In this document: positions 51,740-60,518 of the stretch, one piece after another
How positions within the stretch are numbered: position 1 is the stretch's first letter
Layout: the number at the start of each line of letters is the position of its first letter
NCBI GenBank assembly: GCA_009360885.1
Contig: SPEL01000001.1
Span: 1-64,000 of the forward strand
Direction: 5' to 3'
Origin: Sphingobium sp.
GTDB lineage: Bacteria; Pseudomonadota; Alphaproteobacteria; Sphingomonadales; Sphingomonadaceae
Length of the DNA stretch: 64,000 nt
The notes under the pieces: model-generated
What the model was told of the DNA's origin: nothing
The model's input: the letters and a program-made list of their open reading frames with translations, nothing else
The model's database searches: none
Program-made: the position numbers and the translations under genes

Positions 51740-52780
51740 TCAGCGTGGGGCGGGCAAAGGAGAGATGCTCTGTCCGCGCAGTGGCTCACCCGTTTCGATA
51801 TGGTCGCCATCGGCGATATAGTCGCGGAAAAAGGCTGGTCGTCCTTCACCCGTGCCGATGACTGGGGTGGTCTGTATGTGAAAATGCAGATGCGGTTCGC
51901 TGCTATTGCCGCTATTGCCGCACTGGCCGATTTCCTGCCCTTTGTGTAATTTCTGTCCCGGTAACACCCGCACGCTGCCCCGCTGTAAATGGGCGAAAAA
52001 CGCATATCGCTTATCCCCAAGGCGTAGCACGACATGATTGCCGCCGGGGTTGGCCTTATCTGTTGTGCCAATGGGGTTATCAGGCAGGGCCTCGGTAATT
52101 TGAACGACCGTGCCAGATGCCGGGGCGAGTATCGGCTGACCCCAGCAATGATAATCGTCCAACCTTTTGCCGTCGCCCACATGGCTTTTGCCGTCGCGCG
52201 CGATTACAAAATCATAAGCGAAGCGCTCGCTGACATTGGCGGCGTGGTAATTGTCTTCAATCGTTCGCCCGCCCCAATAGACATACCATTGGCCATTATT
52301 GGAGAGAGCCGCAAAGGGCAGGTGCAGCCTGATTTTCGGTCCTTCGTCAGCAAAGCGGGAGGCCGCTGGTTTTTGATGCAGGCGAACATAAAAGCCTGAC
52401 ACGCGGCCTTCTTTATCTACCGCCCATTGGGTGATGAGCGGTGCGGAGCCTTTTTCATATATGGCAATGCGCCAATAGAGATACAGGTCCAGAAACTGCA
52501 TTGCCTGCTGGGAAATTAGCGCGACTTCACCCCCAAATTGGGCGAGGATAGATTGGCGAAGCTGATCGAATTTTTGTTCTGATCCTATCGCACTTTGCAT
52601 TTCTGGCGTCATGCGGTGCCAGAGGGCGGTAAGGCGGCCTTGCCGGAATTCCTCGGTTAACATTTGTCCCGGCGCATGGTCACCGTCCCGCTGTGCATAA
52701 GCGGGGGCGGTAAGGGGGACGGCTGTATATGGGAGGAAGGTAGAAAAGAGGAAACGGGCAAATAACGCGCCCGGCTTCAC
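51740..52780 (-). CDS. M23 family metallopeptidase (LytM domain), secreted
   Basis: A 346-residue exported protein: signal peptide with FLFSTFLPYTAVPLT and likely cleavage after AYA, a DUF3887-like helical region, then an M23 domain with Asp in FAYDFVIARDGKSH, NPGGNHVVLRLG and the zinc motif PHLHFHI. It probably cleaves peptidoglycan cross-links. The GTG start at 52780 overlaps the stop of the SDR gene by 4 nt. Last gene of purF-SDR-M23. Confidence 0.8.
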   Translation of the reverse strand: MKPGALFARFLFSTFLPYTAVPLTAPAYAQRDGDHAPGQMLTEEFRQGRLTALWHRMTPEMQSAIGSEQKFDQLRQSILAQFGGEVALISQQAMQFLDLYLYWRIAIYEKGSAPLITQWAVDKEGRVSGFYVRLHQKPAASRFADEGPKIRLHLPFAALSNNGQWYVYWGGRTIEDNYHAANVSERFAYDFVIARDGKSHVGDGKRLDDYHCWGQPILAPASGTVVQITEALPDNPIGTTDKANPGGNHVVLRLGDKRYAFFAHLQRGSVRVLPGQKLHKGQEIGQCGNSGNSSEPHLHFHIQTTPVIGTGEGRPAFFRDYIADGDHIETGEPLRGQSISPLPAPR

Positions 52781-53514
52781 GCCTCTACCCGCATATACTG
52801 GCCATTGGGTGCATCGCCAATGATGATGTCCCGCACGGCATGGGCGACCGTTTCCGGGGATTTAAGGCTAGCCGGGTCCTCCCCGGGAAAGGCCTTGGCG
52901 CGCATGGCGGTGCGTGTCGCGCCGGGGTCGATAATATGGGTGCGGATGGAGGAGATATTTTTGACCTCCTCGCCATAGGTCAGCACCAATGCCTCCAGCG
53001 CGGCCTTGCTGGCCGCGTAACCGCCCCAATAGGCGCGGGGATTGCGAGCAACGCTGCTGGTCAATGCAATCAAGCGAGCATCCCTGCTGGCGCGCATCAG
53101 CGGATCAAAGGCAGCGATGAGTGCCTGCTGCGCGCTGACGTTGAGGGTCAATGTGCGGGCCAGTTCCTTGGTGTCAATCGCCTGAACGGAGGCAAGGCTG
53201 CCCAATATGGCGGCATTCAGCACCATGATGTCGAGCGCGTTCCAGCGCTGCGCCACGGCCCCGGCAAGGCGACCAATGCTTTCCCCGTCGATAAGGTCTA
53301 GCGGGGCGATGGTGGCAGAGCCTCCTGCTGCGTGGATGCGTTCTTCCACTTCCTCCAGTCCGCCGGTGGTGCGCGCGACCAGCAGTACGTGCGCGCCCGC
53401 CGCGCCCAGTGCAAAGGCCGTTTCCGCGCCAATGCCCCGGCTTGCCCCTGTTACCAGTGCTAACCGCCCGGCAAGGGGCTTATCGGCGGCAGGGGGCAGG
53501 GCGGCATCACTCAT
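52777..53514 (-). CDS. SDR family NAD(P)-dependent oxidoreductase
   Basis: A 245-residue classical short-chain dehydrogenase with the cofactor motif TGASRGIG, NAAILG and the catalytic Ser-Tyr-Lys set (LTSSVA, GYAASKAAL). The substrate is unknown. It starts 5 nt after the purF stop and overlaps the M23 gene, so it is likely co-transcribed with both. Confidence 0.88.
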   Translation of the reverse strand: MSDAALPPAADKPLAGRLALVTGASRGIGAETAFALGAAGAHVLLVARTTGGLEEVEERIHAAGGSATIAPLDLIDGESIGRLAGAVAQRWNALDIMVLNAAILGSLASVQAIDTKELARTLTLNVSAQQALIAAFDPLMRASRDARLIALTSSVARNPRAYWGGYAASKAALEALVLTYGEEVKNISSIRTHIIDPGATRTAMRAKAFPGEDPASLKSPETVAHAVRDIIIGDAPNGQYMRVEA

Positions 53515-53519
53515 TACTG

Positions 53520-54989
53520 TCAGACAACCCGTTCAGAGAGCAATTCGAGCTGATCGCCAACCTGACTTTCGTCATAATCAGTGAGGGTGGTTGGATAATC
53601 GCCGGTAAAGCAGGCATCGCAATATTGCGGGTGAACGTCTGCGCGGTGCTGTTCACCTAATGCCTTATAGAGGCCGTCGATGGACAGAAACGACAGGCTG
53701 TCTGCCTGAATAAATTCCCGCATACCGCCAACATCCAGTTTATGCGCCAGCAATTTGGTGCGTTCCGGGGTGTCAACGCCATAGAAGCAGCTATGCTTGG
53801 TTGGCGGGCTGGCGATGCGCATATGCACTTCCGCCGCGCCAGCTTCACGCATCATCTGCACGATTTTGAGCGAGGTGGTGCCGCGCACGATGCTGTCGTC
53901 GATGAGGACAATGCGCTTGCCCTTGATGAGGGCACGGTTGGCATTGTGTTTCAGCTTCACGCCCAGATGGCGGACTTTGTCACCGGGCTGAATGAAAGTC
54001 CGGCCAATATAATGCGAGCGGATGATGCCCAGTTCAAAAGGTATCCCCGATTCCTGCGCATAGCCGATGGCGGCGGGGACGCCGCTGTCCGGCACGGGGA
54101 TGACATAATCTGCATCCACCGGATTTTCGAGGGCAAGCTGCGCACCGATTGCTTTACGCACCGAATAGACGCTGCTGCCGTCCACGATGCTGTCAGGACG
54201 AGAGAAATAGACATGTTCAAAGATGCAGGGGCGCGCATGGGTTTCGCCAAAGGGGCGATGAATGCGAATATCCTCAACCTTTGCGCCATTGGGAACGACG
54301 ATCAGTTCGCCCGGCTCAACCGAACGAATGAATTCCGCCCCGACCACATCAAAGGCAACGGTTTCAGACGCGAATAATATCGAATCACCCAGACGCCCCA
54401 TTACCAGCGGGCGAATGCCCAGCGGGTCACGGCAGGCGATCATACCCTCTGGCGTCATGCAAATGAGGGCATAAGCGCCTTCAATCTGCTTGAGCGCGTC
54501 AATGAAGCGGTCGAGCAAGGTGCGATAATCCGACCGTGCGACTAGATGGATGATGACCTCTGTGTCGCTGGTGGACTGAAAAATAGAACCACGGCGCACC
54601 AGTTCCTTGCGCAGGCGCAGGGCGTTGGAAATATTGCCATTATGCGCAACAGCAAAACCGCCCGATGCGAGATCTGCATAGAGCGGCTGAACATTGCGCA
54701 GCGATGTTTCCCCGGTGGTGGCATAACGCACATGACCGCAGGCGCTATGGCCGGGCAGGCCGCGAATCACCTCGTCATTATCGAAATTGCCTGCGACATG
54801 ACCCATGGCACGGTGCGTGTGAAAACGCTCTCCGTCCCAACTGGTGATGCCAGCCGCTTCCTGCCCGCGATGTTGCAGGGCATGAAGGCCAAGGGCGACA
54901 CTGGCCGAGGCGGTATCCGCCCCGGAAATGCCAAAAATGCCGCACTCTTCGCGCAGCTTGTCGTCGTCAAACGGATTGGTGGTGAGCAT
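53520..54989 (-). CDS. purF: Amidophosphoribosyltransferase
   Basis: A 489-residue purine biosynthesis enzyme that makes phosphoribosylamine from PRPP and glutamine. The Ntn glutaminase nucleophile is Cys16, preceded by a 15-residue propeptide ending REE; then GHVRYATTGETSL, the PRPP-binding VLIDDSIVRGTTS and C-terminal SFLSIDGLYKALG region. The C-terminal Cys cluster of Bacillus type is represented by YCDACFTGDYP. It is divergent from ccmC with about 290 nt between. Confidence 0.96.
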   Translation of the reverse strand: MLTTNPFDDDKLREECGIFGISGADTASASVALGLHALQHRGQEAAGITSWDGERFHTHRAMGHVAGNFDNDEVIRGLPGHSACGHVRYATTGETSLRNVQPLYADLASGGFAVAHNGNISNALRLRKELVRRGSIFQSTSDTEVIIHLVARSDYRTLLDRFIDALKQIEGAYALICMTPEGMIACRDPLGIRPLVMGRLGDSILFASETVAFDVVGAEFIRSVEPGELIVVPNGAKVEDIRIHRPFGETHARPCIFEHVYFSRPDSIVDGSSVYSVRKAIGAQLALENPVDADYVIPVPDSGVPAAIGYAQESGIPFELGIIRSHYIGRTFIQPGDKVRHLGVKLKHNANRALIKGKRIVLIDDSIVRGTTSLKIVQMMREAGAAEVHMRIASPPTKHSCFYGVDTPERTKLLAHKLDVGGMREFIQADSLSFLSIDGLYKALGEQHRADVHPQYCDACFTGDYPTTLTDYDESQVGDQLELLSERVV

Positions 54990-55282
54990 GATCCTGTCGG
55001 TCCACTGCGACTCTATATCTGGTTAGTGCCGACGCTATAGCACGGCATCGTCTGTCCGGGCATATAGGAGCATCAATCCACTTTGTCGCCCCCCTTCATG
55101 TCAGTTCTGTAACAGTTTATGCGCGAACGGTTCGCAGTTGGGGCGGAAAAGATGCTTCTGTGGCAAAATGGCGTCACTTTCGGGCCACTATTGCACCGGG
55201 CGAAAATTCAACAGCGCAGGAGGCAATCTGGCGAGAAACAAGCACTGGTCAGCGGTGCGGTCGGTGGTTAAGGACTATTTCT

Positions 55283-56026
55283 ATGCACGCTTATGCCAAT
55301 CCCGCCCGCTTTTTGGGGCTCGCCCGTCCGATAACCCCATGGCTGTTCTGGGGCGGGCTATTATTGCTGATAACTGGTGCGCTGTGTGGCCTGTTCCTCT
55401 CTCCGGCGGATTATCTTCAGGGCGAATCGGTTCGCATCCTTTATGTTCATGTGCCATCGGCATGGCTGGGCATGGGGGGATGGGTCGGTATATCCATCGC
55501 GGCATTGATGCAGATGGTGTGGCGGCATCCGCTGGCCGGGGTGGCGGGCAGGGCCATTGCGGTGCCGGGTGCGCTGTTTACGGCGCTGTGTCTTGTAACC
55601 GGTTCTATCTGGGGGCGACCCACATGGGGAACATGGTGGGAATGGGACGGACGCATGACATCCATGCTGGTGCTGCTCTTCCTCTATTTTGGTTATATTG
55701 CGCTGGCGCGGGCGAGCGCGGCGGATGGGCGCGGCATTGGCGACAATGGCGGTATCAGCCGGGTAACGGCTATTTTTGCGCTAGTGGGGGCGGTCAATCT
55801 GCCAATCATCAACCGCAGCGTGGTGTGGTGGAACAGCCTGCATCAGGGGCCGAGCATCACCGTGCGCGGGTCCAGCATTGATGGATCAATATTATGGCCA
55901 CTGGGGCTGACTTTGCTCGGTTTCTCCTTATGGTTTGGTGCCATTGTGCTGATGCGGATGCGCGCTATATTAGCAGAAAATAAAATAGAGGCGCGCCTTG
56001 CCCGAATGGCGCGTGATGGAGAATGA
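55283..56026 (+). CDS. ccmC: Cytochrome c maturation heme exporter CcmC
   Basis: A 247-residue membrane protein with six helices and the tryptophan-rich motif WGRPTWGTWWEWDGR, flanked by histidines (VHVPSAW on one side and NSLHQGPS on the other) that hold heme for transfer to CcmE. TTAAGGA lies 8 nt upstream of the ATG at 55283; the longer frame from 55160 is rejected. First gene of a ccmC-D-E-F-G-H-I run; ccmA and ccmB are not in the window. Confidence 0.94.
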   Translation: MHAYANPARFLGLARPITPWLFWGGLLLLITGALCGLFLSPADYLQGESVRILYVHVPSAWLGMGGWVGISIAALMQMVWRHPLAGVAGRAIAVPGALFTALCLVTGSIWGRPTWGTWWEWDGRMTSMLVLLFLYFGYIALARASAADGRGIGDNGGISRVTAIFALVGAVNLPIINRSVVWWNSLHQGPSITVRGSSIDGSILWPLGLTLLGFSLWFGAIVLMRMRAILAENKIEARLARMARDGE

Positions 56027-56160
56027 ATGTGAATCACTGGCCCTTTATCATGGCGGCTTATGGCCTGACGGCGCTCGGCGTTTTTGGCCTTAGTTTTGCG
56101 AGCTGGCGCGCCATGCGCAGCGCCGAAGCGCGGGCTGCTGCCCTGCGCCGCAATCGCTAA
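56023..56160 (+). CDS. ccmD: Heme exporter accessory protein CcmD
   Basis: A 45-residue protein (MNVNHWPFIMAAYG start) with one membrane helix and a basic tail (RRNR). Short CcmD peptides assist release of heme-loaded CcmE. The ATG overlaps the ccmC stop by 4 nt and the stop lies 15 nt before ccmE, exactly where ccmD is expected. No long frame was needed to see it. Confidence 0.88.
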   Translation: MNVNHWPFIMAAYGLTALGVFGLSFASWRAMRSAEARAAALRRNR

Positions 56161-56175
56161 GCCATCAGGCCCGAT

Positions 56176-56652
56176 ATGGCGATGAAATCCAAGCATCAGC
56201 GGCTGGTGCTGGCCGTGATAGCGATTATAGCTGTCATTGGCGCGGGGCTGCTGGCGGCGTCTGCTCTTAAAGATGAGGCCGCTTATTTTTACGCCCCCAA
56301 TGATGTGAAGGTGAAGGGCGTTGAACCGGGTAAGGCCATTCGCTTAGGCGGTATGGTGGTGGGTGGTAGCATCAAAAAACAGGCCGATGGTGTGACCATC
56401 GCCTTTGACGTGACAGATGGCAAGGCAACTGTTCCCGCCCGCTTTACCGGCATAGCGCCCGATCTGTTCAAGGAAAATTCCGGCGTGGTGGCGGAGGGGA
56501 GCTTTGACGATAAGGGCGTGTTTATCGCCAATAACCTCCTCGCCAAGCATGATGAGCGCTATATGCCGCGGGAACTGGAGGGGCTGGAGTATAATGCTAC
56601 CACCCATCAGATGAGCTCTGAGCGGCAGATGAAGGCGGAACAGCAGCAATGA
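56176..56652 (+). CDS. ccmE: Periplasmic heme chaperone CcmE
   Basis: A 158-residue protein: N-terminal membrane anchor (about residues 8-28), an OB-fold domain and the heme-binding His at about residue 125 in LLAKHDERYMP, with the conserved Tyr four residues later. It carries heme from CcmC to CcmF. Starts at 56176 or 56182 (ATG at codons 1 and 3). Confidence 0.94.
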   Translation: MAMKSKHQRLVLAVIAIIAVIGAGLLAASALKDEAAYFYAPNDVKVKGVEPGKAIRLGGMVVGGSIKKQADGVTIAFDVTDGKATVPARFTGIAPDLFKENSGVVAEGSFDDKGVFIANNLLAKHDERYMPRELEGLEYNATTHQMSSERQMKAEQQQ

Positions 56653-56677
56653 CTGAAGAAGGGCTGAGGGGAAGGCC

Positions 56678-58633
56678 ATGATTGCGGAACTGGGATTGGC
56701 AGCCTTATGGATGTCGGCGGCGCTGGCAGCGTTGCAGCTAGTGCTGGCGGGCGGCGGCTTATGGTCTGGCAAGAAGGCTGTTGCCGAAAAAGGCGCGCTA
56801 CTCTCTGGTGTCCGCCCTGTGGCGGTAGCGCAGGGGGCGTTGGTGACACTCTCTTTCCTCTGCCTGTTGTTGCTGTTTTTGCGGTCTGACATGTCGGTGG
56901 CGCTGGTGGCGCTGAACAGTCATAGCGCGAAGCCCTTGCTCTATAAATTCGCCGGAACATGGGGCAATCATGAAGGCTCCATGCTGCTCTGGGTGATGGT
57001 GATGGGCCTTGCGGGCGCAGCGGTGGCCTTGTTTGAACGGGCCTTGCGGCATGATACTCATGTCGCGACCTTAGGCGCACAGGCGGCGATCAGCCTTGGT
57101 TTCTATGCGTTCCTGCTCTTCTCCTCGAATCCCTTTGCGCGATTGAACCCGGCGGCGCCCGATGGGCAAGGGCTTAACCCGCTGCTTCAGGACCCAGGCC
57201 TCGCCTTCCATCCGCCGACGCTCTATATAGGCTATGTCGGTCTGTCGGTGGCCTTTTCCTTTGCTGTGGGCGCACTGCTCACCCGCAATGTGGATGCGGT
57301 GTTTGCCCGCGCGATGCGCCCATGGGTGTTGGCGGCATGGGTAATGTTGACGATCGGTATCGTCGCGGGCAGCTATTGGGCTTATTATGAGCTAGGCTGG
57401 GGCGGCTGGTGGTTTTGGGATCCGGTTGAAAACGCCTCCCTCATGCCATGGCTGGCGGCGACGGCATTGCTACATAGCGTGACCGTGCTGGCGACGCGGG
57501 ATGCGCTGCGGGCGTGGACGATCATGCTGGCGGTCATCGCTTTCTCCATGTCGATGGTTGGCACTTTCCTCGTGCGCTCTGGCATATTGACCAGCGTGCA
57601 TGCCTTTGCGGTGGACCCGCAGCGCGGCAGCTTCATCCTTGCATTGCTCCTGATATATATCGGCGGGGCATTGGCGCTGTTCGGGGCGCGGGTCGGCACT
57701 GTGCGGGAAGGCTCACAATTTGAGCCGATGAGCCGCGAATCTCTGCTCGTCATCAATAATCTGCTGCTGACGGTGATATTGGGCGTGGTGCTGATCGGTA
57801 CGCTCTATCCGCTGATGACCGAGGCTTTTGGCCATCAGGTGTCCGTTGGCCCGCCTTATTTTGACCGGATTACCGGGCCGCTCGCCCTTATCATGATGCT
57901 GGCGATGGTGGCGGGGCCGCTGACGCGCTGGCGCAAGGATAAAGTGGGCGTGGTTGCAGGCAGGCTGCTCTGGCCGTTGCTCATCATGATCGCGACGGGC
58001 GCAGTGTTGTTCGTGCTGGGCGGGGAGCGAATGAGCATCCTATCCTTCCTTGGCCTGATGGTGGCAGGCGGGGTGGCACTGGGCAGTATCGCGCCGCTGT
58101 TTAAGCGCAACCTTCGCCGCACGCCTTTGTTCGTCTGGGGCATGGTGGTGGCGCATCTGGGTTGTGCTGTCAGCCTCGCGGGCATGGCGGCGGATAGCGC
58201 CTTCACCAGCGAAAAGCTCATCGCCATGGCACCGGGGGAGAAGGTCGAAACTGCCGGATGGAAATTGCATTTTGACAAGGTCGGGCCGATTGCGGGCGAT
58301 AATTGGAGCGCGATGCAGGCGGATATGACCGTGCGCCGAGGAGGTAGTGTCGATATCATCCACCCGCAGAGCCGTTTCTTCAGTAACCCGCCGACCACTA
58401 CGTCAGAGGCGGCCTTGCTCACCCGCTGGAATGGGCAGCTTTATGTCGTTCTGGGCGAGCAACTGGATGATGGCCGCTGGCAGATGCGCATCTGGTGGAA
58501 ACCCTTTGTGACGCTCATCTGGTATGGGGGCTTGATGATTGCATTGGGCGGTGTGCTGACCCTCATTGGCCGGGAACGGCGCGGCTGGGCGCTGAAGCTG
58601 CGTAAATCCCATGCGCAGGAGGAGTGGGCATGA
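56678..58633 (+). CDS. ccmF: Cytochrome c-type heme lyase CcmF
   Basis: A 651-residue integral membrane protein with about 14 helices and the heme-handling motif WGGWWFWDPVENASLMPW (about residues 240-260); further histidines and a long periplasmic loop precede the C-terminal helices. It attaches heme to apocytochrome c at CXXCH. Its stop overlaps the ccmG ATG by 4 nt. Confidence 0.95.
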   Translation: MIAELGLAALWMSAALAALQLVLAGGGLWSGKKAVAEKGALLSGVRPVAVAQGALVTLSFLCLLLLFLRSDMSVALVALNSHSAKPLLYKFAGTWGNHEGSMLLWVMVMGLAGAAVALFERALRHDTHVATLGAQAAISLGFYAFLLFSSNPFARLNPAAPDGQGLNPLLQDPGLAFHPPTLYIGYVGLSVAFSFAVGALLTRNVDAVFARAMRPWVLAAWVMLTIGIVAGSYWAYYELGWGGWWFWDPVENASLMPWLAATALLHSVTVLATRDALRAWTIMLAVIAFSMSMVGTFLVRSGILTSVHAFAVDPQRGSFILALLLIYIGGALALFGARVGTVREGSQFEPMSRESLLVINNLLLTVILGVVLIGTLYPLMTEAFGHQVSVGPPYFDRITGPLALIMMLAMVAGPLTRWRKDKVGVVAGRLLWPLLIMIATGAVLFVLGGERMSILSFLGLMVAGGVALGSIAPLFKRNLRRTPLFVWGMVVAHLGCAVSLAGMAADSAFTSEKLIAMAPGEKVETAGWKLHFDKVGPIAGDNWSAMQADMTVRRGGSVDIIHPQSRFFSNPPTTTSEAALLTRWNGQLYVVLGEQLDDGRWQMRIWWKPFVTLIWYGGLMIALGGVLTLIGRERRGWALKLRKSHAQEEWA

Positions 58634-59160
58634 AATCGCGCTGGCTCCTCTGGTTGCCCTTGGCGTTGTTCGCCGGGTTGGCGGTGTTTTTCATCGGTGG
58701 GTTACAGAATGATGCGCCGCGGGTGGTGACATCTGCGCTGGTCGGGAAACCTTTGCCAGCGTTCAATCTGCCAGCAGGCGCGAGTGATCGCCCGGCGCTC
58801 GACAGCCGCGAATATACCAAGGGAAAACCGCGTCTCCTCAATATTTTCGCGAGCTGGTGTGTCCCCTGCGCGGCGGAGGCCCCACAACTTATGGCTCTGG
58901 CAGATGCTGGCGTGCCGGTTGATGGCATTGCGATACGCGATGCGCGGGCGGATGTGGATGATTTCCTCGCCCGTCATGGCAATCCTTATGCCCATATCGG
59001 TCTTGATGCCCGGTCGCAGGTCCAGATTGCTCTGGGCAGTTCCGGCGTGCCGGAAACTTTCCTGGTGGATGGCGAGGGGCGCATATTACACCAGCATATC
59101 GGCGATATCCGCGCCGAGGATGTGCCGGGGCTGATTGCGAAATGGAAGGCTGCGCAATGA
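58630..59160 (+). CDS. ccmG: Thiol-disulfide oxidoreductase CcmG (DsbE)
   Basis: A 176-residue periplasmic thioredoxin-like protein with an N-terminal anchor and active site WCVPC (Cys77 and Cys80), which keeps apocytochrome c cysteines reduced. GTG at 58624 would add two codons; the ATG overlapping the ccmF TGA is preferred. Its stop overlaps the ccmH start by 4 nt. Confidence 0.92.
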   Translation: MKSRWLLWLPLALFAGLAVFFIGGLQNDAPRVVTSALVGKPLPAFNLPAGASDRPALDSREYTKGKPRLLNIFASWCVPCAAEAPQLMALADAGVPVDGIAIRDARADVDDFLARHGNPYAHIGLDARSQVQIALGSSGVPETFLVDGEGRILHQHIGDIRAEDVPGLIAKWKAAQ

Positions 59161-59615
59161 GGGGGCATTTCATGCTATCCGCTGCGTTGATGTTGGTTAT
59201 CAGCGCGCCTGCATCGTTTCCTGCATTGGCCCAGACTGCTTTGCCCCCTGCGCCCTATGCCAATCGTCAGCTTGATGACCCGGCGCAGGAAAAAAAGGCG
59301 CGTGACCTGATGCACAGCATCCGCTGCCTCACCTGCCAGAGCCAGTCCGTCGCCGATAGTGAAGCCAGCATGGCGGGAGATTTACGGTCTGAAATTCGCG
59401 AACGTATCGCCAAGGGCGAAGAGCCGGAGCATATCCGTTCATGGCTGATTGAACGCTATGGCGACTGGATCAGCTATGAGCCCACAGCAGAGCCGATTAT
59501 GTGGCCGCTATGGGGTGTGCCTTTGCTGTTGTTGGGCGTTGGCGGGCTATTGGTCGCCGGACGCATGAAGAGACGCGGCGCGGCTACGGATGGTAAGAAA
59601 GGGAAGCAGATATGA
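59157..59615 (+). CDS. ccmH: Cytochrome c maturation protein CcmH
   Basis: A 152-residue protein with a signal peptide, the redox motif CLTC (Cys57 and Cys60, RCLTCQSQSVADSEA) and a C-terminal membrane helix. It corresponds to the first half of E. coli CcmH; the second half is the separate ccmI gene. ATGA overlaps on both sides couple it to ccmG and ccmI. Confidence 0.92.
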   Translation: MRGHFMLSAALMLVISAPASFPALAQTALPPAPYANRQLDDPAQEKKARDLMHSIRCLTCQSQSVADSEASMAGDLRSEIRERIAKGEEPEHIRSWLIERYGDWISYEPTAEPIMWPLWGVPLLLLGVGGLLVAGRMKRRGAATDGKKGKQI

Positions 59616-60295
59616 GCTGGGCCTTCATTCTGCTGTTACTCGTTATCGTGGTGGCGGTTATGCTGCTGCTTGGCAAATTTCCACGGCCTTTATGGAGCAT
59701 GCTGGGTGCGGCCTTGCTCTTTGGGCTGGCGGGCTATGCTTGGCAGGGCAGCCCGTCGCAGAAGGGCGCTTCGCGTGATGCAAAAGATGCGCGTCCCGCT
59801 TTTGATGAGGATATGGCGAAGCTGCGGAACAGTTTCGGCGGACAATATGGCCAGACGGGGCAATGGATCACTTTATCTGACGGCCTTGCGCGGCAGGGGA
59901 AAAGCAAGGAATCGGTAAATGTGCTGATTTCCGCTTTGCGCGCCCAGCCCAATGACGCAGTGTTGTGGGTGGCGATGGGCAATGCGCTGATGCATCATGG
60001 CGAAGGGCTGCTCTCACCCGCGGCGGATTATAGCTATCGTCAGGCGATGAGGCTGGCACCAGAGACCAGCGCCGCGCCCTTTTTCTATGGTTTGGCATTG
60101 GCGCAGGCCGGGGATTATAAGGCGTCGCGCAAAATCTGGGGAGATTTGCTGGCTCGCTTGCCGGAGCAGGTGCCTCTTCACGGTGAACTCACAGCCAATA
60201 TCGCAAAGCTGGATATGCTGATTGGGGGCAAGCCCGCCACAGCAGAAATCAAGGCTCCTGCCCCACGAAAAGAGGTGGAGACGCCCGGTGAATAG
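59612..60295 (+). CDS. ccmI: Cytochrome c maturation protein CcmI (TPR-like), short form
   Basis: A 227-residue protein with two N-terminal membrane helices (MSWAFILLLLVIVVAV and LWSMLGAALLFGLAGYAW), a linker and about two or three TPR-like units (KESVNVLISALRAQPNDAVL, YSYRQAMRLAPETSAA, FFYGLALAQAGDYKASRKI). It holds apocytochrome c for heme attachment. It is shorter than the usual CcmI/CycH, which carry a further C-terminal domain. Last gene of the operon. Confidence 0.82.
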   Translation: MSWAFILLLLVIVVAVMLLLGKFPRPLWSMLGAALLFGLAGYAWQGSPSQKGASRDAKDARPAFDEDMAKLRNSFGGQYGQTGQWITLSDGLARQGKSKESVNVLISALRAQPNDAVLWVAMGNALMHHGEGLLSPAADYSYRQAMRLAPETSAAPFFYGLALAQAGDYKASRKIWGDLLARLPEQVPLHGELTANIAKLDMLIGGKPATAEIKAPAPRKEVETPGE

Positions 60296-60518
60296 CTGGG
60301 CTTACCCCTTAAAATGGTGCCATTGCTATTGAGCGACATCAGGGCTGTGTTGCGCTGCGCAATGGGCTATGCTAACCGGCGCGGATACGGAGTGATTTCG
60401 AAGCAGATGGAATCATCTGCTGGCATAGAAATCATGACCATAGATGAATATAGGGCCTGTTTCGTTCATGGTGATCGAGGCAGGCTTTCGTCGCCTGTAG
60501 AAAGCAAAGTCATGTATC

